Source: Amesomyces nigricolor
Taxonomy: Eukaryota > Ascomycota > Sordariomycetes > Sordariales > Chaetomiaceae
DNA length: 64,000 nucleotides
Assembly (NCBI GenBank): GCA_004802645.1
Contig: SRKS01000003.1
Span: forward strand, 1,488,001 to 1,552,000
Direction of reading: 5' to 3'
Within the stretch, counting starts at the first letter, position 1. Each line of letters starts with the position of its first letter. The notes under the pieces are model-generated. The model saw nothing but the letters and a program-made list of their open reading frames with translations. It made no database searches and was not told where the DNA came from. Below, piece by piece: positions 1 through 11,668 of this stretch. A program made the position numbers and the translations under genes.

Positions 1-986
1 CCACACCCCCCTCCACCTGCAACCTCGCAACCTGCTCCGCTGTCCGCGCGTCATCACTATCCGGGCGCGGCGGTACGCCACCAGCAGGCGCAGGATAGTG
101 GTGATGTTCGCGCCCAGCAAGGTGCTCGCTGCGATTAAGTCCGGCGACAGCCTGGGCAGCGACCTCAAGCGAGTTGTGCACAGGCGGGGTAACAGAAGCG
201 GAGGTCTGCTGCTGCTGCTGCTGCTGCTGGGGGAGTCCCTGCTGGGGTGGTTGGCCTTGAGCGGTGTTGTTGGGGTGGGCGAGGGTGAGGCCCGGCGGGG
301 CCGGGGGGTAGTCGCCCTGGACGGCGAGCAGGCGGGATTGGAGGGCGACAACATAATCGCGCAGGACGTAGTTTTCGTTTTGGAGGACTTTGTAGGTGAC
401 CTCGATTTCGCCGAAGTCGCGGACTTGTTGTTCAAGTTTCTTTATGTAGCCTTCTTTTCGTTGGCGGAAGGCTCTCTGTGATGCGGAAATGCTCGGTCAG
501 TGATGTTCATGAAGAGATGCTAGATACAATGGAGGGGAGTGCTGACCTGAGCGGCTCTGTTTTGCGCAGCGCGCTTAGACTGGGACAGCTCGCGCTTCTT
601 CTTGCCGTCCGCAGACATTTCTCCCGGTGGTGACCCTTGAGCCTGTGCGATTGGGGCGGACGGGACAGACATGACAACTGTTTGATCCGGGGGCGCTATG
701 CCGGGCTGGATCATATTTGGGATAGGGGCGTAAGCTGGGGCTGGCGCGATGGCCTCGTGGGTTGACCGCAGTTGTGGATGGATGTCTGCCTCGCTTTGTG
801 GGAGTGCTGAATGGCTATATCCATGTGGCAGAGGGTGAGCAGCTGAGTTCGGCGAGCCTCCGTTGATCTCGAGTCCTTTGGGGCCCGGGTGCTGATGGGT
901 TGCAAAGCTAGCGTGTGTGTAGGTGCCCTGCCCAGGTTGGGTGGCTACTGATGCGGGAGCAGCGGAATGCTCGCGAGCGGGCTGCT
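1..986 (-). CDS. kapC: KapC-like bZIP transcription factor, 3' end beyond the window
   Basis: Encodes a fungal AP-1-like nuclear bZIP factor of the KapC type. A basic region (SKRAAQNRAAQ continuing into RAFRQRKEGYIKKLE) is followed by a leucine-zipper heptad stretch and the KapC-like segment LQSRLLAVQG. A phase-0 intron at 476-546 (donor GTCAGC, acceptor CAG) splits the basic region exactly between RAAQ and RAFRQ. The C-terminal part has a polyglutamine run and continues off the left edge. The start is unresolved. The first in-frame ATG is at 714, but the frame stays open and protein-like up to a splice acceptor with a perfect ACTAAC branch point at 987-1010. The true ATG is therefore probably in an upstream exon I could not place. 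KapC proteins are known as bZIP regulators; the target here cannot be read from sequence. Confidence 0.82.
208..236 (-). repeat. CAG/CTG trinucleotide run encoding polyglutamine
   Basis: About nine consecutive CTG triplets on the + strand read as CAG on the coding strand. They give a Q9 tract in the C-terminal part of the KapC-like protein. Such tracts are common in fungal transcription factors and vary in length between strains. Confidence 0.9.
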
Positions 987-3777
987 CTAATCGGGAAAGG
1001 AGAGTTAGTATATTATGAAGATGAAGTAGAGCGGCGAATGACTAGGTAAATGTAAAAGAGGAAGGCCAAATCTTCTCGATTTAGGCACAGAGTATGAGGT
1101 CGTCTTAAGGGACGCAAGGGTAGCGATGAAGTTGCGAGCCAAATGAGGAAGTACACGCCGAGACGGATCTCTCTCTGTAAAGGCGAGTGGGAGGGATTAT
1201 AAATCCGAGAGCGCCGCGTCCCAGACTGGGTCCCCGAGACAGCACAAGAGCGCGTCTCTGCGAGAAAGTCGAAGTGGACCGTTTGCTCCGGTTCTCTGTC
1301 TCGGGACGGTGGGTGTTTGGATCAGACCAGAGCTCTGAACTCAGTCGGGCCCGGGGCTAGCATGGATGGCATAGATGACAAAGATCTGAAGGACGTCGGG
1401 GAACAGCGCTGGCTGTGTCCCCTCATAAGACCGGCCGACTTACAGGATGCTTTAAGGTGGTGGGCAGAGGGCATGAAAGGGTCTCATTGGTAAACGGGGA
1501 ATTAGGTAAGGAAGACGTCGGGGCGGGGGGCAGGGATGGGACGCAGCCGTTCTTGTATCCCGACGGCCCAGCACCTCATTTTTGCGAGCGGCGCGGCACC
1601 GTGGGCGTAGAAAAAGGGCGGGGCCGATCTGAGCATGACGATCCAGGATTGAAGGGGAGGTTGGTGGTCGAAGCGTGTGTGAGGGACGAACGAGCAGCTG
1701 TCGTGTGTTGCCTGGGGACATCGAGACGAAGGGAAACGAATCGGTGGATGGCAAGGACGGTGCCTGGTGATGGAGATTCCAGGCAGAGAACCCAAAACAG
1801 CTCGGAGTGGGTGTAACTCTCGCCAATCTCCGGTCTGACCCTCACTGAGGACGACGCGATGGTTGCGGCTTGCAGCCTGCAACTGCAGACGCCGAAGCTT
1901 GACACTATCGCCGAGACAGGCAACAACGACGAGACGGGATGATGCCGCATGCAAGATCGCGAGATTCCCCATCGACCACGGGGATCAAAATGGCAAGGAA
2001 GCAAGGCTGGGGGGCAGGGAGTAGCCGTTATGGAATCGTGCCATGTTTGGAAACTGCATGGCGAAAAATAAAGTGTCACCACTCACCGAGAGTGGTGTTG
2101 GTGGCCATGTCTGCGATGGCCGCCGTTCTGACTCAGCACGAGGCGCTGACGACGAGATGCTTGACCGAAACGCCGGGTCTTGTACCAAAGTTATGTCAGC
2201 ACGAGCTACCGTAGCGCGGACAAGATGCAAGGCTGCGCTGCGTGAACAACACGAGAAATCACGGAACAAGTCGACTTGCCTGGCGGATTCTTCAGATCTT
2301 GCTGTTGATGGGGATAGCGAGCCGGGAAAAAGAGTTGAGGTGGACGTTTCCGCGCTTTCCTTGACCGAAGCAGCCGTGTTAGGTGAGGTGGACAGGGTAG
2401 GAAGGAAGACAGCTGGAGGCAGTCCCATGTCCTGGGCAGTCGAGAAATTTAAGGTTCACTTTCTGGAGTCCAGTGCGGCACGTGCTGTGTGCGCTTGGGC
2501 GGTTTGCGGGTTACGGGTCGCTTCAAAAATACGACGGAGCAATCCGAAGCCAGGCCTTGGTGTTGTGAATGCCTTCAACACGCCCCGAGATGCGATGGCA
2601 GGGTTGCCCAGGAACTTTGTCTGACGCCGAATGCTTTGTCAGCGGCTGAGTCGTTGGATGCCGCGAAACTGGAACGCTTCGAGCTTTCGGGTCGTCGGCG
2701 GCGATGCTGGTTGGGTGACATGAAGACGGTGGGGGTTATGGAAGCCTTGGCAGAAGCGGGGAGCAGCTTTTCCGACGCCGAGCACCGCACGGTTCGCCCA
2801 CAGCCTGCGGCACTTGGCAGGGTCTCTCCACTCTCCGTCTTCCAGCGTGTCACGCCATCATCAACACACCCGCCATCTTGTGGGCATCTCCGGACATCTT
2901 CGGCCAGTCCCACACTACCTACAACTTAGCTTTCTATTACCCACGATATTGGGAGAGTCACCGAGGCATCACTCTCCGAAACGTAACTCGGTCGACGACG
3001 ACCGAGGAAACTGGAGACTTCGGGCGACGTTTTTCGCTTACCCCTGGCCGTATCAGTAATACCCAGACACTTGCCAAGAACAGACAAAACTCTCTGCCCC
3101 AAAGTCAACCACCCAGATACAGAAGACCTTCCAATTCTGGTCAGAAATATCAGGGCATACATTCACGGAGAAGGGATACCCTATGCATGGAGCGCCGGGC
3201 CGGACCAAGGACGGCGGGAGCCGCGAAGGCCCCGGAGGGACGGACGCAAGCACGGGAAGAAAGCCGAAAGATGTTGCCTCTTTTCTCCACTACCACGCCG
3301 TTGATTAGTCATTATTGTCTCTATTTGCCGTATTCAGACCTTCTTCTCGCATTCCCTTTTCTGCGTGACGAGGTGAGGTTCTGGGTTTCGACTGTGCCAG
3401 GTTTCCCAGTCTAGCAAGATATTGTAGTTCAATCTTGATGCTTGGGGTATTGTCATCTCTTTGCCAGCTTGAGGAAATTTCGGGACTCAAATGGAGCTTC
3501 CAAGGTGATCATGACAGACAGTCCATCGAAGACGAGCAAAGGGCAGATTTTATTGCAATGTTAAACCCATACATTCAAAAGGGAAAAGGATGAAGGCGAT
3601 GATGATGATTCTTTGGGACCTTAATGGTTTCAGTAACACTGAAAGTGTAAAGAAGCGTAATCATTTTCCATATCCTGCCAAAGTCTGGGAAAGTTACCGT
3701 ATTACAACGACTCCGGTTGCTTTGTGACAACTCGCCATCAACACCACGCACCGACATCTCCAGCCGGCTCTACAACC
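987..3777. other. Long intergenic region, probable kapC 5' region and promoter
   Basis: No convincing gene is seen in these 2.8 kb. Open frames on both strands up to 193 codons lack recognisable domains, have irregular composition and overlap each other. A TATA-like element (TTTATAAT on the - strand, about 1194-1204) lies 210 nt upstream of the inferred kapC exon. The missing first exon of kapC may lie here. The last part holds the promoter of the dehydratase gene. Confidence 0.5.
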
Positions 3778-4703
3778 ATGCGTCCCTCGCCACTGATGAA
3801 AGTTTCTCAATCTTTGCTTCCAAGTCTTGCCTTAAAGCGAGCAATCAAACCCTTCACCACCCAAATCACCCGCCTGTCCTCACAGCAACCCCATCACCAT
3901 CTTTCTCCTCGTCAACCCGTCCGACATCTCACAACCACCATTTCGAGAGCAAACAGGATGAGCAACAGCCGCCTAGTCCCCAGACCCTCGCCAGGGTCTG
4001 ATGTTGCTGCCCTCACCGAGGCTCTTACCCCGCTCCTCACAGCCAACGGCGGCCGTTGGACGCTTGCTACCGAGGGAGAGGCGATCGAACGCGAGTTCAA
4101 GTTCAAGACGTTTGCCAAGACGTGGGTAAGTTGATATTCATACCTCTTGTACTCTCAACCAAGTCTACTTCCTTGTAGTCGTCATGATCGCACCTCCAAT
4201 CCACTACAGTGAGTGACTTGGAATAAGTTTGGCTGATTGTCTACCACACTAGGACTTCATGACAGCCGTATCCCTTCAATGCAAGCTCAAGAGCCACCAC
4301 CCAGAGTGGTCCAACGTAGGTCACACCCTCTCAACCTTTCTCAACCTCTCACATCCTCCCTCCTCGCCCTCCCATACATAACTCACCTTGTTAACACCAA
4401 CAGGTCTTCAACACAACCTTCATCCGCTGGACAACCCACCACCCAAAAGGCCTCTCGCAGCTCGACGTCGAGCTGGCAGCGGCATGTGACCAACTGGCGA
4501 AGGACTTTGGCGAGGTTGTTCCGCCGGTTGGGGAGCAGAAGCAGCAAAAACTGCAGCAGGAGCAGAAACAATCACAACAACAGGCGCCACAAGAATCGCA
4601 ACAGCAGTCGCAGGAGCAGGATCAATCGGCAATGATGTGTAGCTTGGTTGGTCGAGCGACGGGGGCGGCGGGGGATTGTTGCGTTCCGAAGGATGTGAAG
4701 TGA
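3778..4703 (+). CDS. Pterin-4a-carbinolamine dehydratase (PCD/DCoH family)
   Basis: Dehydrates 4a-hydroxy-tetrahydrobiopterin, recycling the pterin cofactor of aromatic amino-acid hydroxylases. Three exons fit: 3778-4125, 4253-4315 and 4404-4703, giving 236 aa. The family signature is complete: a WTL start to the fold, F-K-F-K-TF, the active-site HHPEW in the tiny second exon, then WTTHHPKGLSQLD in the third. The N-terminus (MRPSPLMKVSQSLL, then basic and Ser/Thr-rich) resembles a mitochondrial targeting peptide. Internal starts at 3796 or 3958 would give shorter forms without it. After the fold comes an unusual Gln-rich tail (about 30 residues) and a short Cys-containing end. An upstream ATG at 3724 is also in frame. 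Confidence 0.85.
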
Positions 4704-5132
4704 AGACTGAGCTGGGCTGGAGGCAGTTTACCTCGGGGGGTAAATTTATAGAGGCCTGGCGAGAAGGGTGTGTACGATGATGTTCTGATAGATATTGCGG
4801 ATCATTTAAGAACGGCAAAGCAAGATCATATGTTCAAAAATGCGTGTTATTAATTAGTATTATAATGGACTGCCAGCCAACGCCCTCAAGACTTGCGCCG
4901 TTTCTCTGCCTCGCCGTGTTGCCCTGTTTCCTTCGTATGTTTCATCACAGACGTCATATCTACTTTTGGGTTTTCCAAGTAGCTTTTCTCTAACTCGCCA
5001 ACTTTGGCTTCCCTTCAGAACCATGCCAAAGTCTACGTGGCGGTGTGGCTCTTCAACACTCCCTTCCTGTGCGCTTCCCAGTCAATGGTCAGCCACCACC
5101 ATCAGATAATGCGCGCGCTCTCGCTGGCGCAT
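4704..5132. other. Convergent 3' intergenic region
   Basis: Lies between the converging dehydratase (+) and ERG25 (-) genes. AT-rich stretches near 4830-4870 would suit 3' ends on both strands. No gene is seen. Confidence 0.5.
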
Positions 5133-6234
5133 TTACTGAGCCTTCTTGGCGCGGATCTCGGCCAGCTTCTTCTCGCGGCGCTTCTTGCTGGCGGCCTCAC
5201 CGGCCTCGGTGTCGAGGCAGTAGTCCCACCAGCGGAAGCTGGACGCGTAGTTGCCGATAAAGCGCTCGTGGTGCAGGTCGTGGTGGTCGGCACCGGCCCA
5301 GAAGGGCAGGATGTGGCGCAGGGACCAGGGGAAGTCGTAGCCGCTGTGGGCGTCGATGGCCTGGAACAGGCGCAGCACGATCCACAGGTACATGGTGGCA
5401 AGGTGCAGCTCGCCGGTGAGAGAGACCCAGACGATGGGGGTGCCGACGATGCCCATACCGAGGAGCATGACCTCAATCGGGGAGGCGTACTCGGCGGCCA
5501 GGCCAAAGGGTGCGCTGTAGGTGTGGTGCAGCTTGTGGATTGCCTTGTAGAGCGGGCCGTAGTGCAGGCCGCGGTGGAACCAGTAGTGCCAGGCATCCTC
5601 GATGATGAAGAAGATGACGATCTGCATCATCATCTTCCAGAAGGGCGGGAAGGGGACGCCGTAATCCATGCCGAAGTAGGTCGCGATCGGGTGGAAGAGC
5701 CAGATCTGGGGGAGCTCAACCGTGCAGTGGCTGATCAGGACGAGCGCGGCGCACTCCCACTGCTCCTTCCATGTCGGCACCTTGGTCTGAGCAGAAATTA
5801 GCCATGGCCAATGCAATGCTATGGGCTAAAGGTGTACCGACATTCTGCAACTTCCACTTGTTGAAGAAGGGGATGGAGTCGATGATGATCCAGGGCAGCG
5901 ACCTGCCGAAGTAGACGAGCTCGTGCATGACGAAGCTCATGATGCCCGTCGCGATCGTGTCATTCTGCATCCAGAGGTACCACGACTATGCCCGTGTTAG
6001 GATATTGTGTATGCAAAGGGGGACTCGGATGGACGTACGGCCCAGAGGCGCTCGAAGACGTTCAGTTGGACATTGTACTTGGAGAGCTCCTCGAAGACGG
6101 TCTGAAAAGAAGCTGTCGAGTCGAGACCAGCAATGGTCGAGTTCCTGTACGCGCGAGTCAGCCTCGTGTGTTCCCGCAACGCGTCCTGTCTCTCTCAAGG
6201 CTCGAGGGGCGACTTACAGGGCAGCGTACGCCAT
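5133..6234 (-). CDS. ERG25: C-4 methylsterol monooxygenase (ERG25)
   Basis: ER membrane di-iron oxidase that removes the sterol C-4 methyl groups in ergosterol synthesis, with ERG26 and ERG27 as partners. Four exons in coding order: 6234-6218, 6144-6039, 5985-5842, 5786-5133. They give 306 aa, the usual ERG25 length. The first exon is only 17 nt, and the third intron has a GTCGGT donor. The histidine clusters that bind iron are present: HYWFHR, HKLHH and HHDLHH. Hydrophobic segments precede and separate them. The C-terminus is KKAQ, a dilysine KKXX ER-retrieval signal after a very basic tail. The family assignment is secure. The gene diverges from NCA2 across a 1.2-kb promoter. Confidence 0.95.
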
Positions 6235-7481
6235 CTTGGACGATACCGATAGGGGGAAGTGCGCGGCGACGGCGCTGGGAGAAATAGGAACAAGGAAACA
6301 AGCAAATCACGCCGATGAAGGCCCTGGGACTGGCAGACTGGAAGGAGAAGAGAAGACAGACCACGTCGCAAAGGTCAATGGGAGTTGGCCGTCGCGGTGC
6401 AGTGGTGAGTGAAGGGAGAACAGCAGAAAGAGCGTCAGGGGTGAAATGGATTTTTATCCGCGATCAACGAGCCGTCGCAACTCCCAGGGTCCACCAGGCC
6501 AATGGCACCAGAATCGGCCCACTGTCGAGGAGAGGGTTCCGGCTCCCGAATACGCCAAGTGGGGCGGATGGGTGTGCGAGGGTGCCCAACGATTGGTTCC
6601 AGAGATCAGTCGAACGGGTGAGCCAAGCTCCGGGTGATCTGTTCCTGCCAAGACGCTGAGGAAACCTTTAGATGCATGCATGCAGAAAGCCGTCGCGGCG
6701 GTAAGGCTGGATCAGACGAGATGGAGGCCAGCGGATATGTTTCGGGTCTCAGAGGGCTTCGGAGCTAAGATGGGGCTAGCCACTGTCATACACTTCCCCG
6801 GCGCACCTTGTTGGATTGTCAGGCATTTGCTCGTTGTTGCTGCCCTGCAGGGTCTCACATGCAGGGTTGGATATGCAGATAAACGGGCTGGCAAGACAAC
6901 ACATCCCTGCCTGGTTGAAACTTTTGGGCCTTGGAAAAGCTGGGGTATGATTTCATAGCCAGGCAGGTTCAAGCAGCAGGCGCAACCAAGCTGCCACATT
7001 CTTCCTCGCCTTGAGTCTTTGTTTCATTCTTTCCATCTTTTCTACCCGGTTCCTCTCGGAGATATCGTTTCAAAAGGCTGACCCGCCTGAATTGCCTGCC
7101 GGCGGGGAGAGAAACAACAACCCTCTCAGGCCCGACACAACGGCATGATCTCACCCGGATCTGGCGATAACCCACATCGAACCGAAATTTCTTGGCCCCA
7201 AAGATCCAACCCTCCACTGTGGACTGTGGACTGCTGGCCAACCGCTGTTCCCCGGAGAGCTCAGGATCCGACCCAACTGGATGGCCTGATTGCCCATCGT
7301 CTTTTGTGGGAGTTCTGGCCACCGCAACCTCGCCACCTTTGCCGCTTGACGCGTCCTCCTCTTTTCTGAAAGGGCGGGAACGGGTTCCCAGCTGCCTTCC
7401 ATCCCACCACCCTGCACAGCCCCCAGCCCCTGGATCTGGCTCCGGGTTGTGCCTAGCCTCGATTGTAGCATCACAATCACA
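6235..7481. other. Divergent promoter region of ERG25 and NCA2
   Basis: No gene is seen. ATCACGCC at 6306-6313, 72 nt upstream of the ERG25 start, resembles the fungal SREBP (SrbA) site ATCAYSCCAY apart from its last bases. This match is by eye only. The right part near 7000-7480 is CT-rich, as in many fungal 5' leaders. Confidence 0.4.
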
Positions 7482-9671
7482 ATGTCGATTGTGGCCGAGT
7501 CAGTTCTTTCCCGAGACTTCCCGCCCTGAAACCTTCATATCGTTAATTCGGATTGTTCCTCTCTTGCAGTCAGGTCCGCCGTCTCGATGCCCGGATTGAT
7601 CGTGTCTCTCTGGTGCCCCTGACGCACGGCCCGGATCACGATGCCGAGGTGCAAGCACTCGAGGGTGCTGCCGCCTCGCCGCTTGCGTCACCGCATCTTG
7701 ATGAGCTCCTTGGCATCGTGAAGGCGTTGTCGTCTGGCTCTGTCTCAGGGGCTCACCTGCCGTCCGCGCGGATTCAGAGGTTACTCCGGCAGTCAGGCTT
7801 GACGGGAGAGACGCCGTCGGTCCAAGCCCTCGAGGCGAAGAGCCAGTATGAGACCGATGTTGAATGGCTGCTGGTGGGCAAGGCTACCGTCCAGACTTAT
7901 GGGCTCTTGATGAACAGTCTTCTCGACCAGATCATCCCCCTGAGCGATGACATCTGGTACTGGGACGACGTGATGGGCTCGTACCCGTACAGCCTCGTCT
8001 ATACCGTTCAGACATCGCCAATGCGGATGTGGAAGTGGTCAAAGGAAATCTACTATGAGAGTGTGGATCGCTTCCAGCGCCTGTACCGGGACGAAATCCT
8101 TGGGCAGGGAGCAGGAGCAGGAGCAGCGGAAGCCTCACCAACACAAACACACAGCACTGCGGAGGGACTCAGGCCAAAGGGATTCAAAGCCTTATACCCT
8201 CAGTTGTCAAAACATTGGCGCCAATTCTACGGCATCGTGAGACAAAACGTGGCTGAGAGGTCTATCTCGGACATCCAACGAAAGATCCTCTCGCGAGTGG
8301 ACATTGGCCGCTCCGAAGCCCTGGTCAAACAGAAGCAGCTACGGAGACTTCGAGAGATGACCGCCACCGGGCTCGGCGTGCTTCTCGACGAGGGACTCAA
8401 CTTTGGCGTGTCAGACGACTCCTCAAACGACGAATGGAAGGGCATGTTAGAGCGCAGCGTGGCCCTCATGGACATGATCCTCCAGGCCGTACTCTGCCTG
8501 GACCTCAGCGTCTCCGACTTCGAAGACAAAGTCTTCACCGGCGTCCAAGAAGACCCTGAACTCTCAATCCACAGCGAAGAAGCCCACCCCGCCGAGCGAC
8601 CCGCCGTCCTCGCGCGCCGCCTTCTCGGCCTCCTCCAGCACGGCCTCCCCCACCACCGCCGCGCCACAACGCACCTCGCCCGCGCGAACGGCCGCCCCTC
8701 AAGACTCGTCCGGTACTGGCTCCCCGCTGCGGCGCTCCTCGTCTCCTCCTCCACCATCCTCCGCATCCTCATCAACCGCCAACAAGACATCCTCAACTGG
8801 ATCCGCGACTTCGGCGCCACGGCCCACGACTTCTGGTTTAACTGGGTGGTTGATCCCGTGCGTAAAGTAGTTGGCACGATCCGGCACGACGAGACCAGCG
8901 AGATCGCCATCATGAGCCGGGATAGTCTCAAGGCGGACCGTGATAGCCTGGAGCGCATGGTGGTTGAGTTCGCGATTGATAACCCTGAGATTGCCGTTGG
9001 GAGCTCGACGATTGCAGACCATGAGATTCTTGAGATCAGGACAAAGGTTAAGGAGGGGGATGTGACGCCTGTGCTGAAGGCGTATGAGAAGGATTTGCGA
9101 AGGCCGATTGTGGGCGCGATAAAGGGGGATTTGGTGAGGTCGCTGCTTATTCAGGTGCAGAAGACCAAGGTTGATCTGGAGGTGGCGATTAGTGGGATTG
9201 ATGCGCTGCTGAAGAGCCAGGAGTTGGTGTTTGGGTTTGTTGGGCTGACTCCTGGTGTTCTTGGTTAGTCACCCCCCCTTAGCCACTACACACCCCCAAC
9301 CCTTTGCTAACAACCCTCCAGTCTCCATCGGCGTCTTCCAGTACCTCCGCACCGTCTTCGGCAGCCGCAAGGGCATGCGCCAGGGCCGGCGGGTCAGGCA
9401 CAGCGTGCGCGTGCTGCGCAAGATTGACAAGATCCTGTCGGAGGCGACGACGTCGCAGAACAACATCATCTCGTACCGCGACCACGGCCTGCTGGTCTGC
9501 GAGGTGCATGTGCTCCGCCAGCTGGCGCATGGCGTCCTCCCGGTTGATGTTGAGAAGGAGTTTCTTGAGGATTTGGATGACTTGGCGAACCTCAGGGGGA
9601 TCCATGTACAGATGAAGGCGTTGGAGAGGATCCGGTGGGCGTATGCGGAGTGGTTGGGGCGGATGAAGTAG
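7482..9671 (+). CDS. NCA2: Nuclear control of ATP synthase protein 2 (NCA2)
   Basis: Mitochondrial membrane protein. In yeast NCA2, together with NCA3, affects expression of the mitochondrially encoded ATP synthase subunits Atp6 and Atp8. Exons 7482-7498, 7570-9263 and 9322-9671 give 686 aa. The first exon holds only 17 nt; joining it yields MSIVADQVRRLDARIDRV, so a start inside the long open frame would be wrong. The NCA2 domain is recognisable by DFWFNWVVDPVRKVV, TIRHDE and SLKADRDSLERMV. Hydrophobic segments occur at about residue 400 (YWLPAAALLVSSSTIL) and in FGFVGLTPGVL. Downstream basic and amphipathic sequence ends in EWLGRMK. The sense strand is C-rich to about 8830 and G-rich afterwards. 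Confidence 0.93.
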
Positions 9672-10874
9672 GGCTGAGGTGGGTGAGGGGTGGTTAGGGC
9701 GATGTCTTGATATGATCTGGGAGTTAGAGACGCATTTTGGAGAGGCTTTTAGACAACGGCATCGCATGGTCAGCAATATTGAGATGTTACGGCAAGCGAG
9801 GGCTGAGTGGATGGTTGTGTGACGATATTGGTGACAGGCGAGAGATTCTTCGTGATCAGCGGGTGATGAGAAGGCCACCACTCGGGCTTGCTTTCCTTAA
9901 AACTGCAAAACTCTCATCCCATCATCTTGTTGGCATTTGCCCAGGCCCAAGGTTTGATTTTGAAGAATCAGAAATGTTGAAGAAGGCTGTTTGTGATCAT
10001 TGTCCTGCTTGAAGAGATGGTAAGCCGTAATGTGTAATACCACGCAACAGCCGTTGTATCGAGACACTGTGGCGTAAGAATGGGTGGGGCATGGACTGTC
10101 ACCCCTGACCAAGTGCGTTTGCTGTCGTCCAACCCGAGTGCCCAGACATGCCAAGCCCCTGCGACGTTCCCACTTCGTCCTGACACGACGTGTTGCGGCT
10201 CACCTCCTGGCCGACCTTGGAAGTCGCCTTGTTGACGTCTTGATCTTGACTTGGAGTTTGCGCTTCTGATTTTCCTTTCAAAGAAATCACCCGAGCCGAC
10301 AATCCGCGAGGTTCTGCGGCTGAAGACGGGGCGGTCCGTAATCAAACAACAAACCCTCAACAACGACCCTGGATACTTCCAGTTGGCTCTTGGGAACCAT
10401 CCGCCTCTTGGTTCCAGGCTCCTGCTTTGACAAGGTGCGTCAGCCTCCGCGACCCCGGCGATCTTCCCCGTCCCGTCGTACCCAGCACTGGCTTTCATCC
10501 TCCACCGCTCTCCGTCTTTCGGCTCTCGGTCTATCTCTATCTTGGTTGCCTGCCCGACCCTCAAGGCAACTCCTATCAACGAGGCCCCCATCGCCGACCG
10601 ATCGCATTGGCATCGCATGAGGACACGACAAGCGCAACATAAGGACGGCAGCACTGACTTGTGATTCCCTTCCTTCTAGCTTGGCCTTTCGTCGCACCTC
10701 GGACCTCGCAAAGCTGCCCCTCTGAGACAACTACCGGTTATCGCAACGTATCGCGGCCGGCACCCCGAATCATTCAATCGCCCCTCCACAGCGACTTAAT
10801 CTCGCCTCGTTCTCGACCGAACCCCCCGTTGACCGACGAAACAACCCATTCTGATCCCACCTCCAACCGCCACC
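9672..10874. other. Intergenic region upstream of the Rab gene
   Basis: Contains the 3' flank of NCA2 and the promoter and leader of the Rab gene. The last 450 nt are rich in C and T, typical of strongly expressed fungal genes. No gene is supported. Confidence 0.45.
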
Positions 10875-11668
10875 ATGTCTTCGAGTAACAGAAATTACGA
10901 CTTCCTGGTAATTGCGCCCTTTCCCCAGATGCGCCGCCATCACACCAGACGCACCCCGCAACCGGAGCGGTCTGATTTAAAAAGGTTTGACACGGCATGC
11001 TGACATGAAATATTTCAACAGATCAAGCTGCTGCTGATTGGTGACTCGGGCGTCGGCAAGTCGTGCTGCCTGCTGCGGTTCAGCGAAGACTCGTTCACCC
11101 CCTCCTTCATCACGACAATCGGCATCGACTTCAAGATCCGGACGATCGAGCTCGATGGCAAGCGTGTGAAGCTGCAGATCTGGGACACGGCCGGGCAGGA
11201 GCGCTTCCGGACCATCACAACGGCATACTACCGCGGCGCCATGGGGATCCTGCTAGTCTACGACGTGACCGACGAGCGGTCGTTCAACAGTGTGTTCCTA
11301 CCTATCTAACAGAATAACGAAACGAGACTGACGAGAGTGTAAAAACAGACATCCGCACCTGGTTCGCCAACGTCGAGCAGCACGCGACCGAGGGCGTCAA
11401 CAAGATCCTGATCGGCAACAAGTGCGACTGGGAGGAGAAGCGAGTGGTTTCGACGGAGCGCGGCCAGCAGCTCGCCGACGAGTTGGGCATCCCCTTCCTC
11501 GAGGTCTCGGCCAAGACCAACACCAACATCGACAAGGCCTTCTACAGCCTCGCCGCCGACATCAAGAAGCGCATCATCGACACCTCCAAGCCCGAGACGA
11601 CCGGCACCGGGCCGGCTGTGAATGTTGGTGATCAGAATGGGGGTGGGTCTGGGGGGAAGTGCTGCTAG
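10875..11668 (+). CDS. SEC4: SEC4/Rab8-type secretory Rab GTPase (SrgA-like)
   Basis: Small GTPase that tethers post-Golgi secretory vesicles to the plasma membrane through the exocyst, important for hyphal tip growth. Exons 10875-10907, 11022-11289 and 11349-11668 give 206 aa. All G motifs are present: GDSGVGKS (P loop), TTIGIDFKIRTI (switch I and RabF1), WDTAGQERFRTIT (switch II), GNKCD and SAK. The switch region matches the SEC4/YPT2/Rab8 group rather than YPT1. The C-terminus is GKCC, the double-cysteine site for geranylgeranylation. The first exon has only 33 nt and carries a good ACCATG start context. Confidence 0.96.

Noticed and set aside
2043..2929. Frames of 193 and 146 codons in the long kapC upstream region
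   Set aside because: No domains, overlapping frames on both strands, no plausible leader or intron signals; treated as non-coding.
5004..5801. 265-codon + strand frame over ERG25
   Set aside because: ERG25 on the - strand has all histidine boxes and an ER signal; the + frame is its shadow.
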